Assembly: GCA_963750895.1 (NCBI GenBank)
Contig: CAVVSD010000003.1
Coordinates: 1 to 64,000 of the forward strand
Source: CAVVSD01 sp963750895
Lineage (GTDB): Bacteria; Actinomycetota; Thermoleophilia; Solirubrobacterales; Solirubrobacteraceae
DNA length: 64,000 nt
Direction of reading: 5' to 3'
Positions 54,046 through 62,857 of this stretch are shown piece by piece. The position numbers and the translations under genes are program-made. How positions within the stretch are numbered: the first letter of the stretch is position 1; each line of letters opens with the position of its first letter. The notes beneath the pieces were generated by a model. It saw only the letters and a list, made by a program, of their open reading frames with translations, was not told the DNA's origin and made no database searches.

Positions 54046-55577
54046 GCGACATGGATCCCGTCACCCTCTCGGTCCTCTCCAGCGCCCTCAGCGGCATCGC
54101 CGAGGAGATGGGCGCGCTGCTCATCCGCGCGTCGTACTCCTCGAACATCAAGGAGCGGCGCGACTGCTCGGCGGCCCTGTTCGACGCCGACGGCCGGATG
54201 GTCGCCCAGGCCGAGCACATCCCGGTCCACCTCGGGGCGATGCCCGAGGCGGTCGAGGCCGTCCGGGCCCGCGACCCGCGCCCCGGCGACGTCTTCATGC
54301 TCAACGATCCGTTCCGCGGCGGGACGCACCTCCCCGACATCACCCTCGTCTCGCCGCTCGACGTCGACGGCGAGGTCATCGGGTTCGCGGTCACCCGCGC
54401 GCACCACTCCGACGTCGGCGGGATGAGCCCGGGCTCGATGCCGGCCGGATCGACCTCGATCTACCAGGAGGGGATCGTGCTCCCGCCCGTGCGGCTCGTC
54501 CGCGAGGGCGAGGTCGTCGACGACGTCCTCGACCTCCTGCTGGCGAACGTCCGGACGCCCGACGTCCGGCGCGGCGACCTGCGCGCGCAGCTCGCCGCGA
54601 ACGCCCGCGCCCAGGAGCGCCTGGACGAGCTGCTCGAGCGCCGCGGCCGCGACACCGTGCTGGCCGCCTTCGGCGAGGTCCTGCGCCACGCCGAGCGCCG
54701 GGCGCGCGAGACGATCGCCGGGCTGCCCGACGGGACCTACACGGCGAGCTCGGAGCTCGAGGGCGACGGCGTGACCGAGGACGACGTGCCGATCGCCGTC
54801 GCGGTCACGATCGACGGCGACGAGCTCGTCATCGACTTCGAGGGCACGGCGGCCGCGGTGGCAGGCAACGTCAACTGCCCGCTCGCCGTGACCCGCTCGG
54901 CCTGCTACTTCGCCCTGCGGGTGCTGCTGGACCCCGACGTCCCGGCCAACGCCGGCGCCTACGCGCCGGTGCGCGTCCTCGCGCCCGAGGGGTCGCTCGT
55001 CGACGCCCGCAGCCCGTCGGCCGTCGTCGCCGGCAACGTCGAGACGAGCCAGCGCCTCGCCGACACCGTCCTGCTCGCGCTCGCCCAGGCCGTCGACGAC
55101 CTGCCCGCGCAGGGGCAGGGGACGATGAACAACCTCGTCATCGGCGGCGAGGGCTGGACGTACTACGAGACGATCGGCGGCGGCCAGGGCGCCTCGCCGG
55201 AGGACGACGGCGACTCCGGCGTCCACGTCGGGATGACGAACACGCTCAACACGCCGGTCGAGGCGCTCGAGCTCGAGTTCCCGATGCGGGTCGAGCGCTA
55301 CGAGCTGGCCGGCGGCTCCGGCGGCGAGGGCGAGCACCGCGGCGGGGACGGGATCGTCCGTGCGATCCGCGTGCTCGAGCCGGCGACCGTCTCGCTGCTG
55401 ACCGATCGCCGCGCGCACGCCCCGCAGGGCGCCGCCGGGGGGTCGGAGGGCGCCACGGGCGAGAACCGCATCGACGACGAGCCCGTCCCGGCCAAGACGG
55501 GGCGGGCGCTCGACGCCGACAGCGTCGTCACCGTCGTGACCCCCGGCGGGGGCGGCTGGGGCGTCAGCGGAGCCTGA
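54042..55577 (+). CDS. Hydantoinase B / oxoprolinase family protein, second copy
   Basis: This 511-residue HyuB-type partner of the preceding gene starts DPVTLSVLSSALSGIAEEMG and has RDCSAALFDADGRMVAQAEH, GDVFMLNDPFRGGTHLPD, HHSDVGGM and GGGGWGVSG. It is nearly 80 residues shorter than the first HyuB copy and closer to the acetone carboxylase/oxoprolinase beta layout. ATGA overlap with hyuA supports a two-subunit enzyme. The 3' end overlaps the convergent secreted-protein gene by 14 bases. Substrate is not determined. Confidence 0.91.
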   Translation: MSDMDPVTLSVLSSALSGIAEEMGALLIRASYSSNIKERRDCSAALFDADGRMVAQAEHIPVHLGAMPEAVEAVRARDPRPGDVFMLNDPFRGGTHLPDITLVSPLDVDGEVIGFAVTRAHHSDVGGMSPGSMPAGSTSIYQEGIVLPPVRLVREGEVVDDVLDLLLANVRTPDVRRGDLRAQLAANARAQERLDELLERRGRDTVLAAFGEVLRHAERRARETIAGLPDGTYTASSELEGDGVTEDDVPIAVAVTIDGDELVIDFEGTAAAVAGNVNCPLAVTRSACYFALRVLLDPDVPANAGAYAPVRVLAPEGSLVDARSPSAVVAGNVETSQRLADTVLLALAQAVDDLPAQGQGTMNNLVIGGEGWTYYETIGGGQGASPEDDGDSGVHVGMTNTLNTPVEALELEFPMRVERYELAGGSGGEGEHRGGDGIVRAIRVLEPATVSLLTDRRAHAPQGAAGGSEGATGENRIDDEPVPAKTGRALDADSVVTVVTPGGGGWGVSGA

Positions 55578-56517
55578 TCGCGACCTCGCGGCCCGTCGCG
55601 GACGCGAGGTTGCCGTCCGTGATCCGGACGTAGACGCGGTACGTGCCGCTGTGGCGCACGCGGACGCGCAGCTCGTAGCGCGAGGCGCTCGCGCTCGCGT
55701 GCCGGGTGATCGAGCCTCCCACCGTGACCCAGCGGCTGCCGGAGCGGCGCTGGACGGCGAACTGCGCGCCGTCGCGGCCGGGCCGGACGTGGCCCGAGAA
55801 CCTGGTGCTGCGCACGCCGTCGGCCTGGCGCTGCCCGACCTGCACGTTCGTGGAGACGCGCACGGCCACGGGCAGGGTGAGGATCGCGCTGGCGGTGCCG
55901 GGGCTCGTCGTGAGGCGCGCCTGGTACTGCGTGGTGACGGCCGGCGGCGGGATCGGGAGGGCGAAGCCGCCCGCGGCGTTCGTCACGACGGGTGCGCCGA
56001 TCGGCGTGAGGCCGCCCGTGTAGGGGAACGGGTTCTGGAAGATCTGGACCTGACGGCCGCCGTTGCCCGTGCCGGTGAGGATCCCCGCGAGCGTCGCCGG
56101 GGATCCGGACGGGACGGGGTTCGGCGCGGCGTTGAGCGACAGGCCGAGCGGCGCGCGCTGGGTGCGGACGGTGCGCCGTGCCCCGCGGGCCGTGCCGTCG
56201 CCGTTGCGGGCGACGAGCCGGTAGCTGATGACGGTGTTGGCGGAGAGCCCGGCGGCGCTGCCCGCCGCGGTCACGGCGCTGCTGCCCGACCCGGCGGGCA
56301 GGGAGGCCGTGCGGGATCCGTAGGACGCCGTGAGGCCGTACTCGAACCAGTAGGTCGTCGCGCGGCCGTTGGGGTCGACGCTGCCGGTGAACGTCGCGGT
56401 GCTCGGCGTCACGGCGGCGCCGCCGGTGGAGACCGCGGGCGCGGCGGCCGAGGCGACGGGCGCTGCGACGGCGAGGACCGCGAGGGCGGCCGCGAAGATG
56501 AGGGCGTGCGTGCGCAT
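55564..56517 (-). CDS. Secreted fibronectin/Ig-like repeat protein
   Basis: This 317-residue exported protein has a signal peptide at residues 1-25 (RTHALIFAAALAVLAV, ASA). Residues 28-118 are a FnIII-like domain (STATFTGSVDPNGRATTYWFEYG, ISYRLVARNGDG), a form common in Solirubrobacterales surface proteins. Two further beta-rich regions follow (120-215 and 220-317), the last ending YRVYVRITDGNLASA. There is no sorting motif or transmembrane anchor, so it is secreted or wall-associated. It converges with the hyuB copy. Confidence 0.78.
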   Translation of the reverse strand: MRTHALIFAAALAVLAVAAPVASAAAPAVSTGGAAVTPSTATFTGSVDPNGRATTYWFEYGLTASYGSRTASLPAGSGSSAVTAAGSAAGLSANTVISYRLVARNGDGTARGARRTVRTQRAPLGLSLNAAPNPVPSGSPATLAGILTGTGNGGRQVQIFQNPFPYTGGLTPIGAPVVTNAAGGFALPIPPPAVTTQYQARLTTSPGTASAILTLPVAVRVSTNVQVGQRQADGVRSTRFSGHVRPGRDGAQFAVQRRSGSRWVTVGGSITRHASASASRYELRVRVRHSGTYRVYVRITDGNLASATGREVAIRLR

Positions 56518-56563
56518 CGCAACGTGAACCCCTGGGGCGGGCCACGGTTGCGGCCCGGGTGGC

Positions 56564-56569
56564 TAGCGT
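56564..56569 (+). promoter_or_regulatory. TAGCGT -10 hexamer, leaderless type
   Basis: TAGCGT ends 7 bases before the PLP lyase ATG at 56577. Confidence 0.5.
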
Positions 56570-56576
56570 CCTGCCG

Positions 56577-57710
56577 ATGTCCTCCGACGGCCACCGTCCC
56601 GCCACCCGCGTCGTCCACGCCGGACAGCCGGCGGCGACCCCCGGGGAGCCGCTGCTGCCAGGTCCGGTGTTCGCGGCGCCGTTCCACCTGCCCGGCGACG
56701 TCGACAGCGCCCCGTACGGCTACGGCCGCTACGGCAACCCGACCTTCACGAACTACGAGACCGCGCTCGGCGAGCTGGAGCGGGGCACGGCGACGCTCTT
56801 CTCGTCGGGCATGGCGGCGTCGGCGGCGGTGCTCGTCGCCCTCACCCGGCCGGGCGACGTCGTCGTGGTCCCCGCCGACTGCTACGGCGCCGTGCGGACG
56901 CTGTGCGACGAGCACCTCGCCTCGCGCGGCGTCGAGATCCGGCTCGTCCCGACCGACCAGGTCGTCATGGAGGAGGCGGCGGAGGGCGCGCGCGTCGTCT
57001 GGGCCGAGACGCCGAGCAACCCGGCCCTCGACGTCCTCGACATCGAGGCGCTCGCGCGGGCGACCCGGCGGGCGGGCGCGCTGCTGGCGGTCGACTCGAC
57101 GCTCGCGACGCCGCTCGCGCTGCGCCCCCTGGAGCTGGGTGCGGACCTCGTCGTCTGCAGCGACTCCAAGGCGATGACCGGCCACGGCGACCTCATCATG
57201 GGCCACGTCGCCGCCGCCGACCCGGACCTCGCGGCCGGGGTCCTGCGCTGGCGGACGCTCGCCGGTGCCGTGCCCGGCCCGATGGAGACGTGGCTGGCGC
57301 ATCGCTCGCTCGCCACCCTCGACGTGCGCCTGCGACGCCAGTCGGCCAACGCGCTGGCGATCGCCGGGCTCCTCGAGGGGCGGGCCGACGTCTCAGGCGT
57401 GCGCTACCCGGGTCTTCCCGGTCACCCGGCCCACGAGCTCGCAGCGCGGCAGATGCACGGCCTGTTCGGGCCGGTCGTGTCCTTCGAGCTGGCCGGGGCC
57501 GCCGAGGCGCGGCGGTTCCTCGACGCGGCGTCGCTCGTCACCGAGGCGACGAGCTTCGGCGGCGTCCACACGCTGGCGGAGCGCCGTGCGCGCTGGGGCA
57601 TGGATGCGGTGCCGGAGGGCTTCATCCGCCTGAGCGCGGGCATCGAGGACCCCGACGACCTCCTCGCGGACGTCGCAGGGGCGCTCGATGCGGCGGCGGG
57701 TGCCGGCTAG
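56577..57710 (+). CDS. Cys/Met-metabolism PLP-dependent lyase (cystathionine gamma-lyase/synthase-like)
   Basis: This 377-residue fold-type I enzyme has YGRYGNPTFTNYE, FSSGMAA, ETPSNPALDV, DSTLATPLALRPLELGAD and the PLP lysine Lys198 in SDSKAMTGHGD. Most relatives act on cystathionine, homocysteine or methionine gamma-carbon bonds. The DSTLATP form replaces the common DNTxxTP. ATG 56577 is supported by a TAGCGT hexamer 7 bases upstream. It converges with osmC with a four-base overlap. The exact reaction is not resolved. Confidence 0.88.
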   Translation: MSSDGHRPATRVVHAGQPAATPGEPLLPGPVFAAPFHLPGDVDSAPYGYGRYGNPTFTNYETALGELERGTATLFSSGMAASAAVLVALTRPGDVVVVPADCYGAVRTLCDEHLASRGVEIRLVPTDQVVMEEAAEGARVVWAETPSNPALDVLDIEALARATRRAGALLAVDSTLATPLALRPLELGADLVVCSDSKAMTGHGDLIMGHVAAADPDLAAGVLRWRTLAGAVPGPMETWLAHRSLATLDVRLRRQSANALAIAGLLEGRADVSGVRYPGLPGHPAHELAARQMHGLFGPVVSFELAGAAEARRFLDAASLVTEATSFGGVHTLAERRARWGMDAVPEGFIRLSAGIEDPDDLLADVAGALDAAAGAG

Positions 57711-58138
57711 CTCGCGAGCTTGGAGCTGAGCGTGATCTCGTTCACGCCGGCCAGGGCGCGGGAGACGAGGCACGCCTCCTTGGCCTTCTTGGCGTAGTCG
57801 TCGAACGTCGCCGCGTCGATCCCGGGGACCTTGCCCTCGGTCGTGAGCGCGATCTTGGTGATGGTCGGCACCTCGTCGACCATGTGCAGCTCCACCTTGG
57901 CGCTGGTGTCGACGCTGTCGGGCGTGTGGCCGTCGCCCGCGAGCATCGCGCTGAGCTGCATGGAGTAGCACGCGGCCTGCGCCGCGCCGATGAGCTCCTC
58001 CGGGTTGGTCCCCTCGCCCTCCTCGAAGCGGGACTTGAAGGTGTACGGGCCCTCGTAGGACTTCTCTCCGACCTTCAGCGTGCCGTCGCCGTTCTGGAGG
58101 TCCCCTCGCCACTGGGCACTGCCGGTGCGTGTGGGCAT
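57707..58138 (-). CDS. osmC: OsmC-family organic hydroperoxide resistance protein
   Basis: This 143-residue thiol peroxidase has the OsmC pair Cys57 (QAACYSMQL) and Cys123 (KEACLVSRAL), which form the redox couple reducing organic hydroperoxides. The N-terminal SAQWRGDLQNGDGTL and TNPEELIGAAQAAC are typical. The protein acts as a cytoplasmic dimer. A GAGAGGAC site precedes the ATG. It is divergent from radA. Confidence 0.94.
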   Translation of the reverse strand: MPTRTGSAQWRGDLQNGDGTLKVGEKSYEGPYTFKSRFEEGEGTNPEELIGAAQAACYSMQLSAMLAGDGHTPDSVDTSAKVELHMVDEVPTITKIALTTEGKVPGIDAATFDDYAKKAKEACLVSRALAGVNEITLSSKLAS

Positions 58139-58216
58139 CTGTGTCCTCTCTGCGTCGTTCGTGTCGAGTGTGTTCCGTACCCGGGCCGGAGCATGCTCTC
58201 CCGCCGGTGCCAGGGA

Positions 58217-58222
58217 TAGCGT
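58217..58222 (+). promoter_or_regulatory. TAGCGT -10 hexamer of radA, leaderless type
   Basis: TAGCGT ends 9 bases before the radA ATG at 58232. Confidence 0.5.
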
Positions 58223-58231
58223 GACTCACCG

Positions 58232-59581
58232 ATGGCGAGAGCGCACACCCAGCACATCTGCAGCGACTGCGGGCACGCCGAGGCGCGCTGGCATGGGCAG
58301 TGTCCCGGCTGCGGGGCGTGGAACACGCTCGTGGAGGAGTCGCGCCCGGTCGCGGCCGCCGCGGCGAAGCGCAGCGCGGGCCGCGCGGCGCGCCCCGTCA
58401 AGCTCGCGGACGTGCGCGCCGAGCGCCTCCCGCGGCTGCCCACGGGCATCGGGGAGTTCGACCGCGTGCTCGGCGGCGGGCTCGTCCCCGGGTCGCTCGT
58501 GCTGCTCGGCGGCTCGCCCGGGATCGGCAAGTCGACGCTCACCGGGATGGCGCTCGGGCACCTCGCCGGCGCCGGGCGGTCCACGCTGTACGTGTCGGGC
58601 GAGGAGTCGCCGGCGCAGATCCGCCTGCGGGCCGAGCGGCTCGGCGAGGCTGCGCTCCAGGTGCCGGTGCTCGCGGAGACCGACCTCGCCACGGTCCTGG
58701 CGACGATGGACGCCGAGCGGCCGGACGTCTGCGTCATCGACTCGGTGCAGACGCTGCACGCCGCCGAGCTCACCGGCGCGCCCGGCTCGGTCGGCCAGGT
58801 CCGCGAGGTGGCCTCGCGGATCATGGGCGTCGCGAAGGCGACCGGGACCGCGGTGCTGCTCGTCGGGCACGTCACGAAGGAGGGCGCGCTCGCCGGGCCG
58901 CGCGTCCTCGAGCATCTCGTCGACTGCGTGCTGCAGTTCGAGGGCGAGCGCGAGCGCACGTACCGGACCGTCCGCGCGCTGAAGAACCGGTTCGGCTCCA
59001 CGAGCGAGACCGGGGTGTTCGAGATGCGCTCCGGCGGCCTCGTCGAGGTGCTCGACGCCAGCGCCCGGTTCGTCGGGGAGGCGACGGGCAAGCCCGGCTC
59101 GGTCGTGCTCGCCTCGATGGAGGGCACGCGGCCGCTGCTGGTGGAGGTGCAGGCGCTCGTGTCGCCGACGGAGCTCGTGCCGCCGCGCCGCGCCTGCACG
59201 GGGATCGACCGCAACCGCCTCGCCCTCGTGCTCGCCGTGCTCGGCCGCCACGCCGGCGTGGGCGTCGGCACGGCGGACGTGTTCGTCAACGTCGCGGGCG
59301 GCATCCGGATCGACGAGCCGGGGGCGGACCTCGCGGTCGCGCTGGCCGTCGCGAGCGCGGCGAAGGGCGTGCCGCTGCAGGGCTCCCCGCGGGCGTGCTT
59401 CGGCGAGGTCGGGCTGACCGGCGAGCTGCGGACGGTCGCGCACGTCGAGCGCCGGTTGGAGGAGGCGACGAAGTTCGGCCTGCGCGACGTCATCACCCCG
59501 GAGCGTGCGCCCACGCTGCGGGAGGCGCTGCGCATGGCGCTGCGCCCGGCGGCGGAGGGTGACAGAGTCAAGGCGGCATGA
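58232..59581 (+). CDS. radA: DNA repair protein RadA
   Basis: This 449-residue RecA-like branch-migration helicase has an N-terminal zinc finger (Cys10, Cys13, Cys24, Cys27), Walker A GGSPGIGKST, the RadA signature KNRFGST and a C-terminal Lon-type domain (GGIRIDEPGADLAVALAVAS). It processes recombination intermediates. In Bacillus it sits between clpC and disA; here the order is kept but it is separated from both. The following gene overlaps by four bases, so the inserted metallo-beta-lactamase genes are co-transcribed with it. Confidence 0.96.
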   Translation: MARAHTQHICSDCGHAEARWHGQCPGCGAWNTLVEESRPVAAAAAKRSAGRAARPVKLADVRAERLPRLPTGIGEFDRVLGGGLVPGSLVLLGGSPGIGKSTLTGMALGHLAGAGRSTLYVSGEESPAQIRLRAERLGEAALQVPVLAETDLATVLATMDAERPDVCVIDSVQTLHAAELTGAPGSVGQVREVASRIMGVAKATGTAVLLVGHVTKEGALAGPRVLEHLVDCVLQFEGERERTYRTVRALKNRFGSTSETGVFEMRSGGLVEVLDASARFVGEATGKPGSVVLASMEGTRPLLVEVQALVSPTELVPPRRACTGIDRNRLALVLAVLGRHAGVGVGTADVFVNVAGGIRIDEPGADLAVALAVASAAKGVPLQGSPRACFGEVGLTGELRTVAHVERRLEEATKFGLRDVITPERAPTLREALRMALRPAAEGDRVKAA

Positions 59582-60387
59582 GCACGACGGTCACCGAGCT
59601 GGTCCCGGGCCGGCTCTACGCGCTCTCCCACGCGCTCGAGCTCGACGGGCGGCTCACGATGTTCGGTGCGGACGCTCGCGGTCACACGGTCGCGAACTCG
59701 TACCTCTTCGTGGAGGGCGAGCGCGCGCTGCTCGTCGACACGAGCTACTCCGTGCACGAGGCGGGGCTGCTCGCGGCGCTGGAGGAGGTGCTCCCCGCCG
59801 GCGCGGAGCTGTCGCTGTTCCCGCCGCGGCTGGGGGAGTTCGACTCCGTCTGCAACACGGTGCCGGTCGTCGAGCGCTTCGGCGTCGGCCTCATGCACTG
59901 CGCGCAGTACAACGGCACGCACTGGGTCGACTTCCGGCCCGAGCACCGCGACCGGATGCCGGCGGTGACCGAGGTCGTCGCGAGCTCGGAGTACGCCTTC
60001 GATCTCGGTCCGGACCGTCCGCTGGAGGCGTTCCACCCCGTGATCCGGCTGCTGACGACGCACTGGATCTACGACCGCGCGACGCGGACCCTCTTCACGT
60101 CGGACACGTTCTCGCACACGTGGCGCGACACGCCCGACGGGCCGTGGACGACGGACGCCGCGGAGGCGCCGCCCGACCCGCGCGAGCTGCTCGATCGCAT
60201 GGCGTCGGCGCGGTTCTGGTGGCTGCGCGGCGCGCGGACGGCGCCGCTGCGCACCGGGTTGGCCGAGACGTTCGCCGGGCGTCCGGTCGAGATCCTCGCG
60301 CCGAGCTACGGCTGCATCGTGCTGGGCGCCGACGCCGTGGCCGCGCACGTCCGCGCGCTGGACGGCGCGCTGGAGGCTGCGGCGTGA
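59578..60387 (+). CDS. Metallo-beta-lactamase-fold protein lacking the HxHxDH motif, copy 1
   Basis: This 269-residue protein has the MBL-fold layout (NSYLFVEGERALLVDTSY, then TRTLFTSDTFSHTW and ILAPSYGCIVLG). The usual HxHxDH is not present; the matching region reads SLFPPRLGEFDSVCNT. It may therefore bind a different metal set or be non-catalytic. The ATG overlaps the radA stop (ATGA), and its stop overlaps the next MBL gene (GTGA). Closest general relation is to flavodiiron-type MBL domains. Function is unknown. Confidence 0.8.
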   Translation: MSTTVTELVPGRLYALSHALELDGRLTMFGADARGHTVANSYLFVEGERALLVDTSYSVHEAGLLAALEEVLPAGAELSLFPPRLGEFDSVCNTVPVVERFGVGLMHCAQYNGTHWVDFRPEHRDRMPAVTEVVASSEYAFDLGPDRPLEAFHPVIRLLTTHWIYDRATRTLFTSDTFSHTWRDTPDGPWTTDAAEAPPDPRELLDRMASARFWWLRGARTAPLRTGLAETFAGRPVEILAPSYGCIVLGADAVAAHVRALDGALEAAA

Positions 60388-61175
60388 ACCCGCTGCCCCG
60401 TGAGCTGACGCCGGGCGTCTTCTGGCTCGGCCAGTGCCTCGAGCAGCTCTACCGCGGGCGGATCCTGCACGGCTACAACTCGACGTACCTCGTGACCGGC
60501 GAGCACTCGTCGCTGCTCGTGGAGGGCGGCCACCCGCAGGACCTGCCGGTCATCGAGGCGCAGCTCGAGGGCATCCTGGCGGCGGGCGCGCCGCCCCTGC
60601 GCCACGTCGTCTGCACCCACCAGGAGACGCCGCACGCCGGCGGCGTCGGGCGGGTCCTGGAGCGCCACCCGGAGGCGACGCTGTCCGGGGACCTTCGCGA
60701 CCTGCACCTCATCTTCCCGTCGCTGACCGACCGCTTCCGGGAGCTCGGTCCCGGCGACGCGATCGACCTCGGCGGCACGCGCATCCGCATCCTCGAGCCG
60801 GTCATCTACGACCTCGGCACGACGATCTGGCTGTTCGACGAGCGCCGGCAGGTGCTGTTCCCGGGCGACGGGTTCGCCTACAGCCACTACCACGAGGACG
60901 GCCACTGCGGGCAGACCGCCGAGGAGTCGCCGTCCCTGGACCTCCCCGAGATGACCGCGCTCTTCGCCGAGCTCGCCCTGTACTGGACGCGGTTCCAGGA
61001 CCTCGAGCCGTACATCGCGCGACTGCACGAGCTGCTCGACGAGCTCGACGTGCGGATCGTCGCGCCCACGCACGGGCTGCCGATCGCCGACCTGCCGCGC
61101 ATCCTGCCCGAGATCGTCTCCGGGCTGCGCCTGGGCAGCGCGGGCGGCGGTGCGGGCATGTCGGAGGTCGCGTGA
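60384..61175 (+). CDS. Metallo-beta-lactamase-fold protein, copy 2 with partial metal motif
   Basis: In this 263-residue MBL-fold protein, NSTYLVTGEHSSLLVEGG matches the first strands. CTHQETPHAGGVGRVLE resembles the HxExDHxGG motif of oxygen-binding diiron (ODP-type) domains with Asp replaced by Pro. FPGDGFAYSHY and APTHGLP supply later ligands. It may bind a di-iron or zinc centre. Coupled by GTGA overlaps to copy 1 upstream and the cyclase-family gene downstream. Function is unknown; it may act with copy 1 as a heterodimer. Confidence 0.82.
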   Translation: MNPLPRELTPGVFWLGQCLEQLYRGRILHGYNSTYLVTGEHSSLLVEGGHPQDLPVIEAQLEGILAAGAPPLRHVVCTHQETPHAGGVGRVLERHPEATLSGDLRDLHLIFPSLTDRFRELGPGDAIDLGGTRIRILEPVIYDLGTTIWLFDERRQVLFPGDGFAYSHYHEDGHCGQTAEESPSLDLPEMTALFAELALYWTRFQDLEPYIARLHELLDELDVRIVAPTHGLPIADLPRILPEIVSGLRLGSAGGGAGMSEVA

Positions 61176-62113
61176 CCGACACGACCCGCGGGCGCGCGGC
61201 GCACATCCACACGCGCGACCTCGCCTGGGGCCCGCCGGAGCCCGCGGAGCTCGGCCCCGTGCACGACGCGACGCGGGAGGACCTGCTGGCCGCGCTCGCG
61301 CTCCCGGCGGCGGGCGACGTCTACGACCTCGACGCGGGCCGCTGGCACGACATGCCGATGGCCGGCGGGATCCACCCGCCCTTCGCCCTCATGCGCTACC
61401 GGTCCGCGCAGGGCGGCGCCGTCGAGGGCGACGTGCCGAGCGGCGGCCGCGGCGGCTTCGCGATCAACTCCGAGCTCAACACGACCGGCCACCACGCCGG
61501 CACGCACATCGACGCCCTGTGCCACATCAGCGCCGGGGACGACGCGCACTGGTACGGCGGCTACGCGGCCGCCGAGCACTCGGGCGACTTCGGCGCCCGG
61601 CGCGCCGACGCGAGCACGATGCCCCCGATCCTCACGCGCGGCGTGCTGCTCGACGTGCCCGCGCACCGCGGCGTCGACGCGCTCGACAGCGGGTCACCGG
61701 TCGACGCGGCCGAGGTCGCGGCGATCATGGCGGCGCAGGGGACGACGGTCCGGCAGGGCGACGTCGTGCTCGTGCGGACGGGCTACATGGCCTACTGGCC
61801 CCACGACCTGGAGGGCGCCGGCAGGCACTTCTCCGCCGGCATCACCGCGGACGCCGCCGTCGCCCTGGCCGACGCGGGCGCGGTCGCCATCGGGTCCGAC
61901 ACCGAGGGCCTGGAGGTGCTGCCCGAGGTCGACCCGGAGGACGTCTTCCCGGTCCACATCGCGCTGCTCGTGGAGCGCGGCGTGCACATCATCGAGCTGC
62001 TGTACCTCGAGGACCTCGCCCGCGACCGCCGCCACGAGTTCCTGTTCGTCTGCCTGCCGCTGCGCATCCGCGGCGCGACGGCGTCGATGGTCCGTCCCGT
62101 CGCGATCGCGTAG
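61172..62113 (+). CDS. Cyclase-family hydrolase (kynurenine formamidase-like)
   Basis: This 313-residue protein of the cyclase superfamily has the metal-binding signature HAGTHIDALCHIS, matching HxGTHxDxPxH with Leu-Cys variation. Also present are QGDVVLVRTGY and a C-terminal HIIELLYLEDLARDRRHEFLF. Characterised relatives are kynurenine formamidase, isatin hydrolase and carbamate-type amidases. GTG 61172 overlaps the MBL gene stop, so this completes a radA-MBL-MBL-cyclase run. A small cyclic or N-acyl substrate shared with the MBL proteins is possible but unproved. Confidence 0.87.
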   Translation: MTDTTRGRAAHIHTRDLAWGPPEPAELGPVHDATREDLLAALALPAAGDVYDLDAGRWHDMPMAGGIHPPFALMRYRSAQGGAVEGDVPSGGRGGFAINSELNTTGHHAGTHIDALCHISAGDDAHWYGGYAAAEHSGDFGARRADASTMPPILTRGVLLDVPAHRGVDALDSGSPVDAAEVAAIMAAQGTTVRQGDVVLVRTGYMAYWPHDLEGAGRHFSAGITADAAVALADAGAVAIGSDTEGLEVLPEVDPEDVFPVHIALLVERGVHIIELLYLEDLARDRRHEFLFVCLPLRIRGATASMVRPVAIA

Positions 62114-62117
62114 CCGG

Positions 62118-62816
62118 TCAGCGGCGGCCGGCGGTGCGCTCCCTGACCTGCAGCGGCAGCCCCGTGAGCGCGGCGACGCACGCGGCGTAGCCCTCGCCCG
62201 GCTCGAGATCGTGCAGACGCACCTCGCGAGCCGAGGCGTCCGGCCACTCCAGCACCTCCGGCGGCTCGTGCGGCGAGGAGACCCGCAGGGTGTCCATCGC
62301 GGTGGTCAGCGCCTCGCCGGTCGCCTTCAGCACCGCCTCCTTGCGCGTCCAGCAGCGCAGGAACGCGGGCGTCCGCTTGGCGGGCGGCAGGGCGGCGAGG
62401 GTGTCGCGCTCGAGCGGATGCAGCACGCCCGCACCGGGATTCAGGAGATCGCTGAGCGGGATCTCCCGCTCGACGTCGAGCCCGACCTGCGCGCCGTCCG
62501 CGACCGCGACGCCGACGCATTCGCCCGCGTGGGCGATCGACAGCCCGATCTCGGGGTGGCCGACGACCACCGGCTTGCCGTGCGCGCCGCCGCAGACCGG
62601 GCACCTCGCGTGGAGACTGACCTCCGACGGCTCGACGCCCAGAAGGACGCCCACGGCGCGGTGCGCGAGCACGCGTCCTGCGGCGAACTGCGCGCGGTCC
62701 TCCGGGCGTCGCAGCGACGCCCAGCGCTCGCGCTCGGCGTCGTCGAGGAGCTGCGGTGGCTCGCCGCGGTCGGCCAGCGGCGCCGACCACCAGACGCTGA
62801 TGCGTAGCGCCATCAT
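62118..62816 (-). CDS. 4'-phosphopantetheinyl transferase, Sfp type
   Basis: This 232-residue transferase moves phosphopantetheine from CoA to carrier proteins. It has the N-terminal ASLRRPEDRAQFAAGRVL, the conserved LSIAHAGECVGVAVA, Mg-binding QVGLDVERE and catalytic FLRCWTRKEAVLKATGEAL. The pattern is Sfp/Gsp-type (secondary metabolism or general), not AcpS. It is on the minus strand between the cyclase gene and disA, overlapping promoters with disA. No polyketide or peptide synthase gene is in the window. Confidence 0.9.
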   Translation of the reverse strand: MMALRISVWWSAPLADRGEPPQLLDDAERERWASLRRPEDRAQFAAGRVLAHRAVGVLLGVEPSEVSLHARCPVCGGAHGKPVVVGHPEIGLSIAHAGECVGVAVADGAQVGLDVEREIPLSDLLNPGAGVLHPLERDTLAALPPAKRTPAFLRCWTRKEAVLKATGEALTTAMDTLRVSSPHEPPEVLEWPDASAREVRLHDLEPGEGYAACVAALTGLPLQVRERTAGRR

Positions 62817-62857
62817 GTCCCGTAAACCGAGGCTAAACCAGCCGCTAGAATGTAGGT
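62817..62857. promoter_or_regulatory. 41-bp divergent promoter between PPTase and disA
   Basis: TAGAAT (62846-62851) ends 6 bases before the disA GTG, a leaderless-type -10. On the minus strand TAGCCT lies 13 bases before the PPTase ATG. The two promoters are within the same 41 bp and probably interfere. Confidence 0.5.
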
